Notes under the pieces: model-generated
Database searches by the model: none
The model's input: only the letters and a program-made list of their open reading frames with translations
What the model was told of the DNA's origin: nothing
Program-made: the position numbers and the translations under genes
Shown: piece by piece, positions 45,369 to 56,930 of the stretch
How the letters are laid out: each line of letters begins with the position of its first letter
Position numbering within the stretch: the stretch's first letter is position 1
Assembly: GCF_949987535.1 (NCBI RefSeq)
Contig: NC_080082.1
Coordinates: 46,910,374 to 46,974,373, forward strand
Source of the DNA: Balaenoptera acutorostrata
Taxonomy: Eukaryota > Chordata > Mammalia > Artiodactyla > Balaenopteridae
Direction: 5' to 3'
DNA length: 64,000 nt

Positions 45369-47035
45369 CTGTGAATCACAAAGTAGAACTGTGTAGCTAA
45401 GTGGTACATTTCAGTTAGAACATCTATGTTATGGGAAGAATGGAGAGCTTCCTTACATCATTGTGGATTCAGGATAATACCTGTCAATGGACATATTTCA
45501 GAATGAGACAAAAGACCATTCCCCTTGGAAGAAGCTGTGGTTACCAAACTTTACGTGATCAACAACCTATTTTTATTTTTTTAATGAACCCCAAGCTTTG
45601 AAACACTTCGTCTATGACACAGAGCAACATAACAATTAATGCATTTCTTACTCTTTTTTTAATCAAAGGTTTGTGGTTGCCAGTCAGACACGCAGATCAC
45701 CCCGAGATGACCACCATTAGCTGAACTGATACACTTCAAGACAAGGACTAGATACTTGATAGTTTCTTTATCCTTAAGATACCTCTTAAGAAAATTTACT
45801 ATTTTCCATTAAAAATTCCAAAATAGTTGGAAAATCCCCATTGCTATTTTTAAAGATCACTATGGATGCAGGGATCCCAGGTCAGAAAATACCAGCTTAG
45901 AAGAATTAGTTCAGGCAAGGAAGTAAGAAGTGAAGCTATCTTTCAGAAGGGCTCATATGTTCCAGGGAATATTAGTGCATAATGATTGATTTGGGGATAT
46001 AAACATGTACAGTTATTATTCATCATGAATAAAGATATTTATGGTAGCTGGTGGCAAAGGGGATGAAGTTGTCCCCAAATATTACTAATGTATCATTCAA
46101 TCCCAGAAGACAATGAAGCAGTACTTAAAAAATTGCAAAAGAAAAAATGAAATAAAAATTGCCTTTTAGAAAATCATAAACAGGCTGTTTAGAAATAACA
46201 AATCAGTATATTTGAACAAATTTTGCTAAGAATTTTAGGAGATAATCGAGTACAATAATGGAAGAGAGAGGAAGCTGCCCAAATATCTGCCACCTCTTCT
46301 TTCTTGTAGTTTTAAATTACATAAAATTCAATCTCAGATGGATGGTGGATACAAATGCTACTTATAGAGATGAATGGAACGGATTTAGTCACCTTTCCTC
46401 ACATTTAGGTCCAGCTCTTAAGAGCTTACAAAATGATATCACATCCATTGTTTCAACTGACAAGAAATTAAAGTCCAAAAGGTACTGTGGAGTTTCGAGG
46501 AGATGTCCCCTTTGGACTTTCATGTGGTAGCTAATGGCATATTAATTTTCTACTGAACTAGAAAATCCAGGTAAAATGCAATAAGAAATACCTGCTTAAT
46601 CAGAGAGCTCCTGAAGTAGTCAAGATTGAAGGGCCTAATCCTGGAAAAAAATGGGGAGAGCCATGAAAATGAGCCCAAAACTCCACTTACTGATTTTCCC
46701 TTTGAAGAATTTACCACTTCTAGGCTACAAAGGGCAAGAGCCTGAGACGCCAGAGCTTAATTTCTTCTTATATCACAGGAGTGAGGAGACAAAAATTGGA
46801 ATTCAGAACTGCCCCTGTAGCTACACGTAAATGGCCAAATTCCCTGAGAGTGACTGCCTGGCACTCTACATCAGTTTTCTCCTTGAGACACTTGATGATT
46901 CCAAAGCTTTGTGAAGCTAGGTTCCCTGAGGCCAAGCAGAAAGTGGGAGAAAAGCTGAGGGGAGCTTTCGATAATTTTACCACACTGGAAGTACAAAAAT
47001 TAAAGTTCAAAACTGTGCAATGAGGCAGAGCACTG
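45368..47035. other. Single-copy sequence, no gene recognised
   Basis: The frames at 46258-46530 (90 codons, plus) and 46768-47211 (147 codons, minus) have no recognisable domain; the latter runs into old L1 DNA. AT-rich with no secure repeat. Confidence 0.5.
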
Positions 47036-47995
47036 GTAAATATCACCCAAAGATTCTGTATTATTTCAGGAAGTATGTCTGTCATACAATAAAAACTTAT
47101 CAAGTATGAAAAAGAAATAAGACCAAGAGGAGGAAAAAAGGATTTAAATAGAGACATTCTCATAGGTTTAGAGTTATCAGACATTAGTTTTAAAATAACT
47201 GTGATTAACATGTGCTAGGGAAATAGACAAGATGAGATTCTCCCACGAGAACTTTAAAAAATATTTTTATAAGAATTATACAATTCTTATTAAAATTTCT
47301 ATAAAATTATTTTATAGAAATAAATTATTTATTTATTTTATAAAATTATTTAAAATATATTTTAAAGAAAAAATGTAAATTTTAGATCTAAAAAATTTAC
47401 TAAATGATATTAAGGACTCAAAAGAATTATTTAGTAACAAATTGAACACTGCTAAAGAGATAAAAGTGAACTGGAAAGTAGAACAGTAGACAATAAGTAA
47501 AAAGAAGCACATAGAGAAAAATGTATAGAAAATACAGAATGAAATATAAGGGACATATAGAGAATACTGAAAACGTTTAATATACCTATATTTGAATACA
47601 ATGAAGGGAGAAGCAAGGGTAAGGAGCAAGAGCAATATTTGAAGAGATAATGGCCAACAATAATTGGAGGAAATAATTTGCCAAGATAACAGCAACAACT
47701 CATTAGAAGATATCTAAGCAAGATTCAAGAAGCTCTACAAATTGTAGGCATGATAAATATTTTTTTTAAAAATTGCACCTCAGAACATCAGAGTTCAAGT
47801 GATAGTAACAAAGAAAAAGTTTTAAAAGCATCCAGAGAAGAAAAGAAATATTACCTTAAAAGGAGCGAGAGTAGAACTGACAGCTAAGTCTATAGAAAAA
47901 TGATGGACACCAGGAGAAAATGGAAATGTCAGGAAATAATTTTCAATAATTATCAATAAATATCAATGATAGATATTATTACTGAAAATATCTTT
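47036..47995 (+). mobile_element. Ancient L1M fragment, ORF1 region
   Basis: 'agagttatcagacattagtt' near 47169, 'gcaatatttgaagagataat' near 47632, 'agattcaagaagctctacaa' near 47721 and 'ttttaaaagcatccagagaa' near 47820 are decayed L1 ORF1 text in forward orientation. An AT-rich tract with TTATAAGAATT/ATAAAATTATT occupies 47255-47395. Confidence 0.72.
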
Positions 47996-49634
47996 AAAAA
48001 CGAAGGTAGCTTCCATCTATAACCATGATGGAGAAACAAGAACTAAATTTACTCTCCTGCCTTAAAGGTTTTGTAAACTGGAAAAAATGTTTGAAACTAT
48101 GGATTTCAGACAGCACAAGACAGTAACCCTGAAGTGAATAAAACAAATGAGGTCACCCCTACAACAGCTTGCGGTTACTTCCTGGAGAGTTCCCAGACTA
48201 CATTGCAATAAGAAAGGAGAATCCAAACAACCCAGTAAGCCCCTTGAGTTAAGAAGACAAAATTTTGAGTTTCAGAAAGCCAAGGAAGCCAGAATTCACA
48301 GGGAAGAATTCAGGAGGAAAAATTTCTGCTCTTGAGATCTATAGAGGGGTCCCTTCAATTCGTCAGCTCAATATAGATCAGTACAATTGTGTGAGGAAAT
48401 TACCCCAAACCAGGGTAAAACCACCAGAAAGCAGCAGGTGCAAAAATTGTCAAAGGTCATATATGGCTAAAAACAATTCACATCACAACAGCCAGATTAG
48501 AGAAGCTTCATAACACACAGGACATTTTGTTGAGTACTTAGAAGAGTAGTGCCTCAATATTGGGGCAATAGTAGCCTCAGTCAAAAGGCTGTTCCTTACC
48601 TGTCTTACAAAGTTTAAGTGCAAAGGTATTGAAACAGCTATTATAAATATATTCCATATGTTCAATAAAGTAAAATAATGAATGAGTATGATAAGGAGAG
48701 ACATAGAAGGGCCCACATTGAACATCTAAATACGAAAAATACAACGGTGAGATGAAAAATATACAGGGTGTGATTAACAGCAGATTAGACTAAAGAGGAA
48801 AAATAAGTGCACTATCCAAAATGAAACACAAAAAAATAAAAAAGACTGAAAAAATAAAGATTGTTATGTAGGAAAAGTTTAAGTGGACTAATGTTGGAAT
48901 CCTAGAAGGAGGGATGGCAGACTATATTGTGGCATATATAACATATGTAGGAGTCAAATATATTATGACAATAGCAAAAAGGCCAAGAGAGGGAGAAATG
49001 GAAGTGGTTGTAAGGTTCTTTACCATAAGAAAAATGGTATTATATCACTGAAGGAAGACTGTGATCAGTGACAGATATATACTATAAACCCTAAAGCAGT
49101 CGCTAAAATAAAACAACAAAGAGTAATAGCTAATATGCCAAGAAAGGAGATGAAATGGAATCATCATAATACATCTTCTATTACTCTAAATTCAAAAAGG
49201 AAAAGTAAGAAAGAACAGTTGGGACTAATAGCAAACAATTATCAAGATGGTAAATTTAACATGACTGTATTAATAATCACATTAATCATAAATGGTCTAA
49301 ACACCCAGTTAGAAGGCAGAGATTGTCAGAGTGGATTTAAAAAATAAAACATTACCCAACTACATTCTGTCTTAAAGAATCTTGCCCTAAATTCAAAGAT
49401 ACAAATGAGTTAAAAGTTAAACCAAGGGAAATTGGAAACTATTTTGAACAGAACAAAAATGAAAAATGCAACATATTGAAATTTGTGGGATGCAACTAGA
49501 ACAGTGTTTAGAGGGAAATTTATAGCATTAAATGTTTGTACAGAAAAGAAAAAATGTTTGAAATTAATAACCCAAGCCCCTAAGGAACTAGAAAAAAGAA
49601 CAAATAAAACCCAAGGCAAGTAGAAGAAATAATT
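47996..49634 (+). mobile_element. Ancient L1 (second copy): 5' region to ORF2 endonuclease, partly uncertain
   Basis: The part 47996-48620 resembles an old L1 5' UTR but I am not sure. 49070-49120 ('cctaaagcagtcgctaaaat') and 49280-49630 ('taaatggtctaaacacccag', 'agggaaatttatagcattaa' near 49512) are clearly L1 inter-ORF and endonuclease text. It is cut at 49634 by a Tigger transposon and resumes after it. Confidence 0.6.
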
Positions 49635-50096
49635 CAGTAAGTCCCCTATATACGAACCTTCAAGTTGCAAACTTTAAAAGATGTAGACATACGTTCCATC
49701 AACATCAGGTGTGAGTGAAAATGCAGCTTGCTTTCTGTCTCTTATTGCTGACGATCCTTCAGCTCTACCATCTCCCACCTCCTCTCCCTCCTCCAGTCAG
49801 TAACTCTTCTTGCCTGTTCACTTGATGCCAGCCCCTGTATGTCAGCTGTTGTACTGCACTACTGTACTTTTCAAGGTGCCATACTGTAAGATTAAAAATG
49901 TTTTCTTTATTTTTTGTGTTTGTTTTTTTTTAATGTATTATTTGTGTGAAAAGTATTATAAACCTGTTACAGTATGGTACTATATAGCCAATTGTGTTAG
50001 TTGGGTACCTAGGCTAACTTTGTTGGACTTACGAACAAATTGGACTTACGAACGCGCCCTTGGAACAGAACTTGTTTGTATGTAGGGGATTTGCTG
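49635..50096. mobile_element. Tigger-type (Tc1/mariner) DNA transposon, internally deleted, with TIRs
   Basis: The left end CAGTAAGTCCCCTATATACG and the inverted right end CAGCAAATCCCCTACATACA match at most positions, giving ~23-bp terminal inverted repeats with four mismatches. The right flank begins TA, the dinucleotide target of Tc1/mariner elements; the left flank reads TT, probably a decayed TA. At 462 bp it is a non-autonomous derivative without transposase. It sits inside the old L1, so it jumped after that L1 inserted. The 91-codon frame at 49810-50085 is not a gene. Confidence 0.85.
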
Positions 50097-50330
50097 TAAT
50101 TGCAGAAATCAATGAAATTAAAAATAGGACACTAATAGAAAATTAATGGAACCAAACCTGATTCTTTGAAAATATCAATAAAACAATAATAAACCTCTCA
50201 CCAAATGTACTAAGAAAAAGAAGACAGACAGAGACATAGAGAGACAGAGAGAGGAATATATCATCTATATCAGGAATAAGATGGGACATCACTACAGACC
50301 CTGTTGAAATTAAAACAGTAAACTGAGAAT
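50097..50330 (+). mobile_element. Ancient L1, continuation after the Tigger
   Basis: 'tgcagaaatcaatgaaatta' and 'aataataaacctctcaccaa' near 50186, then 'catcactacagaccctgttg' near 50286, continue the L1 ORF2 linker exactly where the transposon interrupted it. Confidence 0.78.
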
Positions 50331-52080
50331 CACCCATGTCTTAATCCACAGGAAACTTGTCAATAATTTAGATTCCTAGGCCTTACCCCAATCATAGTGT
50401 TTCAGAATCTCATGGTTGCTATGGGAGGAGAACATACTAGGGGTTTGCCTTTTTGAAGACATTTCAGCTGACTGATATAAAGTGGAGCCCAAGGTTTATT
50501 GTCTTAGAGTAGTATCAGCTAGTCTCCAAGCTTTATGACTAGAAAAATAAAAGGAGGTTGTGCTCCACTAACTTATGTGAGGAGTCTCAATCTGTTTTCT
50601 CTGGAAATAACTTGCCAGGTGTTTTGTAAGGGGCAACTGATGTAACAATGCTTTTTCCTTATGTGGCACATATGTTGAGGGTTAAGTTCAAATAGGTGGC
50701 AGCTTCCCATGTGCATATCCCAAAGAAGTAAAAGACTAGCATATCCTCAAATACCACAATGATACATTCCCATAAAACTATCCATAGGACCTTATGTGGG
50801 TTCTGCCTGATTTCTAGGTTTCTAGCTGTAACATCCACCCTCTTCTCACCTACTTAAAAAACAATTGAACTCAAGAAGTTAGAACAATATTATGATAGGG
50901 ATAAGTACCAATCTCTTTGATATCTTTCAAGTAAATCACTCACAAACCTATTTGACTCTCATCAGTGACCAATGATTCTAAAAACTCAGAAAACAATGAT
51001 ACACTAGTGATGATACCACCATCATTGTAAGCTCACAGCAGCCAGAGACTGGCCTAGTTATTATGCAAAGAAAGATATTCTCTGGTCATAACCAACTCCC
51101 CAGACCCCAGGGCTTCCCACCAGTTGAAGCAGTCCAGAGTACTGGCAGGCTACAGCCTATTACATACTGTTTAAGTAAAGATTTGCAAGGAAAATAAATT
51201 CACAGCAACATTCATTATTGATCATTCTCAAAACTGTCTGGAGAATTCCCCCAGAGGGCTTAAGAAGGAAATTAAACACTGTTTTCCTGAGTTGTTTCCT
51301 GCTGTTTTTCCACTTCATTGGTTTTGCTCCCATAATTATGTGTGTTCCTATAGCCACATAATGTTTTAATATTGTTGAATTATTTCATACAATGTCTGGA
51401 TCATATGTCAACAATTTGGGTGTGAATAACTATGATAATGTTATAATAATCATCATCATGATAAGAAGGTATCCTTAGTGCCTCTTTTTCACCAATATCT
51501 CTTAACTCTTTAATTTCTTTTAATCTAACCTAGACCTGCTCCATCAAAATCTTCTAATAACCAACTCCAAATCTATGTCTCATTTCTAATCTCACTTCAC
51601 TACCGTTGACCACGGCCTTTTCTTAAAGCTCTTTCCCCTTTTGTTTTCCCTACTGTTGCTCTCTTCTGGTTCTCTTCCTATTTCTCTGACCTCATAGGTC
51701 CTTGTCACCATTTTTAAGAGTTCTAAAAGTTTGGCATTTCTCAAAGTTCTAATCAGAGTTTTCTTATCTCATTCCAAACACTCTCCTGAGCCTCTCACCT
51801 CCTCTCATGGTTCAAAATGTCATCATCAATTTATATATCTAGAATTTAGACCTTTGACACAGGATTCAAGGTGTTATGTACCCATATCTCAGTTTATTTT
51901 TCCAGTTTTATTTCCCACTATCCTCTCACATACCCTGTGTTCCAAACCAACTAATCTACTCAGTTAAGCCAACATTCCAGATGCTTTTCTATATTCATAG
52001 CTTTGATTTTCTAGTTCTTCTGCCTAAAGTGCTTCGACTGATCATATCTGGCAGTATATTTAAAATGGCAAATGATCCAT
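50331..52080. other. Mostly unassigned sequence, no gene recognised
   Basis: 50350-50430 ('tagattcctaggccttaccc') may be a decayed MER5-type element. 50470-50860 and 51480-52020 look like decayed repeats but I cannot name them. Short frames at 51731-52127 have no domain. No exon or RNA gene seen. Confidence 0.4.
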
Positions 52081-52348
52081 TATCAAGTTTGTTTTATTCA
52101 AGGAAAGTACGGATGGTTCAACATTAGGAAATATAATATTAATATAATTTAGAATATCAGGTATGACAAAGGAAACATATAATATTATTCATAGTTAAGG
52201 AAAAGACATTTGATAAAATTTAAGTCACTCCTTTTTTTAATGCATAGAATACTAAAAATAAAATACCAACTCCTTTATATGACTCAAAAAAAAAAAAAAC
52301 CTTTCTCAAACCAATCATCACCCATTATACCTAGTATTAAAACATTTG
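52081..52348 (+). mobile_element. L1 ORF2 reverse-transcriptase fragment, left part
   Basis: 'acggatggttcaacattagg' near 52110 and 'aaagacatttgataaaattt' near 52202 are L1 ORF2 reverse-transcriptase text in forward orientation. It is interrupted by a SINE at 52349 and resumes at 52641. Confidence 0.75.
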
Positions 52349-52640
52349 AATCATTCCTTTTTTTTTTTGGCTGCTTTGGGTCTTCGTTTCTGCACATGGG
52401 CTTTCTCTAGTTGTGGTGAGCGGGGGTTACTCTTCATTGCGGTGTGCGGGCTTCTCATTGTGGTGGCTTCTCTTGTTGCGGAGCACGGGCTCTAGACGCC
52501 CAGGCTTCAGTAGTTGTGGCGCACGGGCTTAGTTGCTCCGTGGCATGTGTGATCTCCCGAGACCAGGGCTCAAACCCGTGTCCCCTGCATTGGCAGGTGG
52601 ATTCCACTGCACCACCAGGGAAGCCCCAAATCATTCCTTT
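52349..52640 (-). mobile_element. CHR-type SINE, minus strand, inside an L1, 12-bp TSD
   Basis: Flanked by AATCATTCCTTT at 52349-52360 and 52629-52640. The body is a reversed CHR SINE from 'ttggctgctttgggtcttcg' near 52369 to 'accaccagggaagcccc' near 52627; a short internal deletion removes part of the head ('ggattccactgcaccacc' lacks the usual 'cttaaccactg'). Frames at 52444-52856 are translations of it. Confidence 0.94.
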
Positions 52641-52975
52641 AGGGGGAAAATCTTTAGAAGGATGCCTGTTATCACCACCATTATTCAACATTTTTCTGAA
52701 AGTTCTATCCAAAGCAATAAGAAAAACTATAAAAAATATAAATTTAGGAAAGGAGAAGGAAAAAGAGTCATTATTTACACACTTTATGAATGTTTACCTA
52801 AAAAAGAAAACTATATATTTGAGCTAATAATAAACTTTAGAGAGGTGGCCAAATAATAAACATTAAGAAATTAATCACTTTCCTGAAGTAAAGCAATGAT
52901 CAGTTAGAAAATATAATACACCTGAAACATTATAAATCAACTATACTTCAATTTAAAAAAAAGAAATTTTAACTA
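52641..52975 (+). mobile_element. L1 fragments, right part and 3' end
   Basis: 'aaggatgcctgttatcacca' near 52658 and 'attattcaacatttttctga' near 52680 continue the ORF2 text. 52906-52955 ('aatacacctgaaacattata', 'aatcaactatacttcaattt') is a separate L1 3' terminus with A-tail. Confidence 0.7.
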
Positions 52976-53102
52976 ATTTCTTTTTTTAAAGAAAATTAAT
53001 TTCTTTAATTTTAAAGAAATTTTTTAAAATTTTAAGAAATTTTAAGTATATTATTTATACTTAAAATGACAGTGTTAGGGTCAAAAGAAAATTCCAACAC
53101 AA

Positions 53103-53142
<40 letters not shown>

Positions 53143-53425
53143 CCATATCCTCAGGTTATGAAGGTATTCATAACATGATTATTTCTCTAATTATTTATTT
53201 AAATTATTATAATGATTTTTTAAATTTAAAATTGCAATAAATAGTCAAGGAGATTTACAAATAGTTTTACAATAAGGTAGTCCATTCTGACGAAAATAAT
53301 CATTAAACCGTTAAACTTAACTGCTTTAAGTTGGATGTCAGACTTAAAGCTAATGAATTATATACTTTACAAGAGTGAATTTGTGATATACTAATTATAT
53401 CTCAATAAAAATGTTAAAGTTAAAG
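52976..53425. repeat. AT-rich low-complexity region with (TA)n and an L1-like 3' end
   Basis: 52965-53070 is a shuffle of TTTAAAGAAATT-type units. An uninterrupted TA run occupies 53109-53139. 53370-53425 ('gtgatatactaattatatct', 'caataaaaatgttaaagtta') is an L1-type 3' end. Confidence 0.75.
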
Positions 53426-53764
53426 AAAAATGTAATGCCTCTAAAGAGCTTACAACTCATTCTCACATGGGATTATGCTTACCCGTATATGGGCCTTGAA
53501 TGTGTCTGGGCAGAAACGGACATAGACACACATATTTATAAATATATGAACCAAAACAACGCAACTTCCAAACTTATTACTGAAAATAATGAGATCTTCA
53601 ACTTCCATACAAATCCTCATGGTACCTGACGGAATTCCAGATCACTTTACAACTTCTCATACATTTTCATCACACATGTCCACGTGCCATGCTCATTCAA
53701 ATGGGAAAGTACACACAGAACTACTAATTTTTTATGCTGGTAATGCATTATTCATGCCTCTCTT
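53426..53764. other. Single-copy sequence
   Basis: No repeat or exon recognised; short frames only. Confidence 0.45.
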
Positions 53765-53885
53765 GTTCCATTTTGCAGACAAGGACACAAGGCTCTGAGA
53801 AGTTAAGGTATGTTTCTAAGTTCACAAAAATAGGAGGGTCCAGATCTGGGGCTTTGAACCCAGGTCTCTATATTGCATGCCAAGA
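53765..53885 (-). mobile_element. MIR SINE, minus strand
   Basis: 'ccattttgcagacaaggaca' near 53769, 'caaggctctgagaagttaag' near 53788 and 'gggctttgaacccaggtctc' near 53849 are reversed MIR text. Confidence 0.82.
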
Positions 53886-54119
53886 TGCCCAGGGCCCAGC
53901 GTTGGAGATCCTGCCCTTCTTACCACAGTAAGGACAGCCTGGAAAATCTCTCTCATGCCCCCTGGCTCCAGGATCTTGTCCCCTCACCTCCCAGGAGCAA
54001 CAGTTACTATGGTGGAGGGAAGGACTGTGCTACACACGTTGTGCACCTTCCAGTTGTGTTTACCAAAGATGCTCTGAGGACGAGAAGTAATTGGGAAGCA
54101 TCCCCACCCCTCCAAAGGC
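53886..54119. other. Single-copy sequence
   Basis: C-rich stretch with overlapping short frames; no domain, no repeat recognised. Confidence 0.45.
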
Positions 54120-54212
54120 CCACTGAACCAGAACCTTGAAAGTAAGAAGGGGAACCTGCATTCTGAAGACCCTCACAGGCACCGCCGATGAGGCAAGTTT
54201 GAGAAACACTGC
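54120..54212 (-). mobile_element. MER5-type hAT transposon end (decayed)
   Basis: 'aacctgcattctgaagaccc' near 54152 and 'gcaagtttgagaaacactgc' near 54194 match the reversed end of MER5A/B. Only part of the element is recognisable. Confidence 0.55.
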
Positions 54213-54440
54213 ATCACTTTCTTCAAGCCTGACAGTCACTGTATTAGTGTCATCTCCATAGAATCCATGGTTTTAAAATTTCATGGAAATCTGTATGACA
54301 GAGAAATTTAGCAAAGCAATTTTGAGCATGAATTCAATTTCCAGTGATTATCTGTAGGGAGTGTGAGGACCTGAGACATGACCTTATTAATAAACAAAGG
54401 TAAGCAAATGTCAACAGGGCAACGTTTGGGGGTATGTCTA
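54213..54440. other. Single-copy AT-rich sequence
   Basis: Repeat-free with CATGAATTCAATTT and CTTATTAATAAAC motifs; possibly conserved non-coding DNA. No frame. Confidence 0.4.
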
Positions 54441-55090
54441 ATTAACAAAGATTTAAAACAACAACCAGCGTTAGTCAGGGCTTAGGAAATGGCTACTCTG
54501 AGGGAGAAAAAAATTTCATACAAACTCTCTTCTGTGACGCCATCACTCCTTATCTGGGAATTTATCCTCAGGAATAATTACACGTGTGCAGAAATGAATT
54601 TTCAAGCCCTCTAATCCCACAGTGTTTACAGTAGCTGAAAGCTACAAGCAATCCAGGTGTCCAACAGCAAAGGATGGAGTGACTAAACTAGTGGTTGAAT
54701 TAATAAAAGAAAACACTATGTAACTATTTTTTTTAATGTGAATCTGTGTTCATGGACTTGAGAAAATATACCTAATGTAAAATTAAGTGAGAACAAAGGT
54801 TGCAAACAACATATGTATGAGCTCATTTTTGTTTTAAATAATAATTACATATATAATATATTACACATTATATACATATATATATATATATATATAATTT
54901 TATTCATGGAAATGAAGATTTCAATGGATGAATACCAAATTCCTAATAGTGGTAATAGTGGTTATCTTTGGGTTTATTTTCTTTTCTCCTTCTCTCATTC
55001 TTTCTTTCTTCTTTTCTTTGCTTTGCTTTTCTTGTTTGCTTGTGTGTATGTTCTAAGGTTACCAGGATTATTTTTATATTTATAACCTAA
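54441..55090 (+). mobile_element. Ancient L1 3' end with internal (TA)n
   Basis: 'gtttacagtagctgaaagct' near 54624, 'caatccaggtgtccaacagc' near 54650 and 'gtggttatctttgggtttat' near 54958 are the ORF2 end and 3' UTR of an old L1. A TA run lies at 54876-54896. It ends in T/C-rich text near 54985-55045. Confidence 0.72.
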
Positions 55091-55339
55091 ATATATGTAT
55101 ATCATGTGAGTGTCCCAGAAGCTTCCACAGGTCTCAGGAAAGGACACGCTGACCAGCAGGCAGGCAGGGGTGGAAAGTGAAGAGGCAGAGCATCGCTGTG
55201 AGCGTTGGCCTGGGATGCTCCTGGTCCCCTCCCCAGCTTCCTGCTCAGCGAGAGGCGAGGCTGGCTCAGGCCCCGACGGTGACGCCGATGACGGCGACTG
55301 GGAGGTGTGCGAAGCCGGGCTCAAGCTCTGCCAGCTCTT
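55091..55339. other. CpG-dense single-copy patch
   Basis: About 12 CpG lie between 55184 and 55325, a density far above the surroundings. An 86-codon plus frame (55110-55370) crosses it and encodes an acidic Gly/Asp-rich run followed by a Leu/Cys-rich end; no domain, and no clear splice donor at its end (GCAGTATGG). I treat it as non-coding with low certainty. Repeat-free. Confidence 0.5.
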
Positions 55340-55500
55340 GCTAATCCTCTGCAGTATGGTTCGCTGCTAATTTGTCATGGCACATATTTGCCTTATGTCT
55401 AATTAGCATCAAATTGCAAACTGCTATTTGCTAACAATTTGTTGCATCAATCTGCTTGAAAATCTATAGTTTAGAATTGGATTGCAACTTACCCTGTCTA
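55340..55500. promoter_or_regulatory. Candidate conserved non-coding element next to CpG patch
   Basis: Repeat-free AT-rich DNA with GCTAATTTGTCATGG, GTCTAATTAGCATC, GCTATTTGCTAACAATTTG in quick succession, typical of homeodomain-bound enhancers. Evidence is composition only. Confidence 0.3.
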
Positions 55501-55949
55501 TCAAAATTCTAGTTCACACATACACAAAATAACTTCCCCTTCCCGCCAAAAATGTCGCAATGTTTGCAGTGGCACAAAAGGAGAACGATGTAATTTTTTT
55601 TTCTTTTTTTTTTTTTTTCAAAGGAAGAAGAATAACCATGGTGTGTCTCATTTTGAATGTCCTGGTTTTGGTTTCCCACGGCCTGGGAAGATGGCTGGGA
55701 TGGTGCTCATGCTGAGAGACCGTGCTGGTTCAGGCCTTTCTTCCAGACTCTTCAAGAAATTCAAGACACATAAGAGGATCAGAAGCCCAGTATTTGAATG
55801 CCAGAAATAGGACCCTCACGTCAAGTTGCGCAAAGAAGAAACAGAGTTCTCTCAAACCCATACCTCCCATCAGTCCTGCTAAGGGCTGCAGCCTCGCCCC
55901 AGCATTTTGCAGCGTCAGCCCATTGAATGCTAGCAGCCACCCAAGGTAG
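55501..55949. other. Single-copy sequence with a T tract
   Basis: T-rich tract at 55591-55619. The opposing frames at 55722-56038 have no domain. Confidence 0.45.
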
Positions 55950-56015
55950 TCAGGGTTAATATTTTCCTTATTTACAAATAGTGAAACTGAGACTGAGCAG
56001 ATAAACGTCATATGT
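55950..56015 (-). mobile_element. MIR fragment, minus strand
   Basis: 'ttccttatttacaaatagtg' and 'aaactgagactgagcagata' are the reversed MIR segment usually read 'ttttacagatgaggaaactgaggc'. Short and decayed. Confidence 0.55.
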
Positions 56016-56640
56016 GGAGCAGATCTGTGACATCTCATGACCTAGTTGACACTTTCAATAGCAAAAATAGGTAGTAGGAATAATAATGATGCTAAAAACT
56101 ATAATATGAAATATGACTTTAAAAAATAATGAAATAAAAAGGAAATGGCATCTAATAATTGAATTTCACTTGATAATTTGGCCTTGGGGAGATAAAACAT
56201 CTATTTGGATGTTGGACATTTTGGTTTTGCAGCATTCCCCAGGTACAGGCTGAGGACCCAGGCCTCAGACTCTCAGTAGCTCCTAGTGGTCTCAAAAGCA
56301 ACCTCTGGTGGTCCAACCAGAATGGAGAAGGGTGACCTCACTGGCAGGTGGGACAATTTCCATGGAGTCCAAGTAGAGTCAAAAGTGACATTGGGGTAGG
56401 GGATCCCCTCTTCCCTGTTTTCTGGATGGAGGAAAGCAGAACTCCCACCACAGGGAAGCAGCAGCTCCCCCATGGAGTATAGACACGGTAATTGGGACCT
56501 ACTCAGCCCAGGAAGCGATTCATTAAGAAAGTTCCATGGTTTGAACCCCTTAACCTCACACGTGGCTCAGGGGCACTAGGATCTTATGGTATGTCTATCC
56601 AGCTCCCTTTAGCATCCCTGAAGAACTGCCTTGCCTTGAA
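56016..56640. other. Single-copy sequence, no gene recognised
   Basis: AT-rich to 56170, then mixed. No exon, repeat or long frame. Confidence 0.45.
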
Positions 56641-56887
56641 AAAAACTACACACTAAACAGTGTGGAGGTTTCTCAAAAAATTAAAAATAGAACCACCATG
56701 CCATCCAGCAACCCCTCTTCTGGGTATATATGCAAAGGAGATGAAAACAGGATCTCAAAGAGATATCTGGATGCCCATGTGCATTTCAGCATTATTCACA
56801 GTAGCCAAGCCATGAAAACAACCTAAGTGTCCATCAACAGATGAATGAATAAAGAAAATGTGAAATGTATATTCCATTGTGTGTGTA

Positions 56888-56930
<43 letters not shown>

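Noticed and set aside
52444..52827. 127-codon plus frame
   Set aside because: SINE sequence running into L1 sequence.
55110..55370. Possible coding exon over the CpG patch
   Set aside because: No splice donor or acceptor of good quality, no domain, and composition is explained by GC-rich DNA; kept only as a CpG finding.
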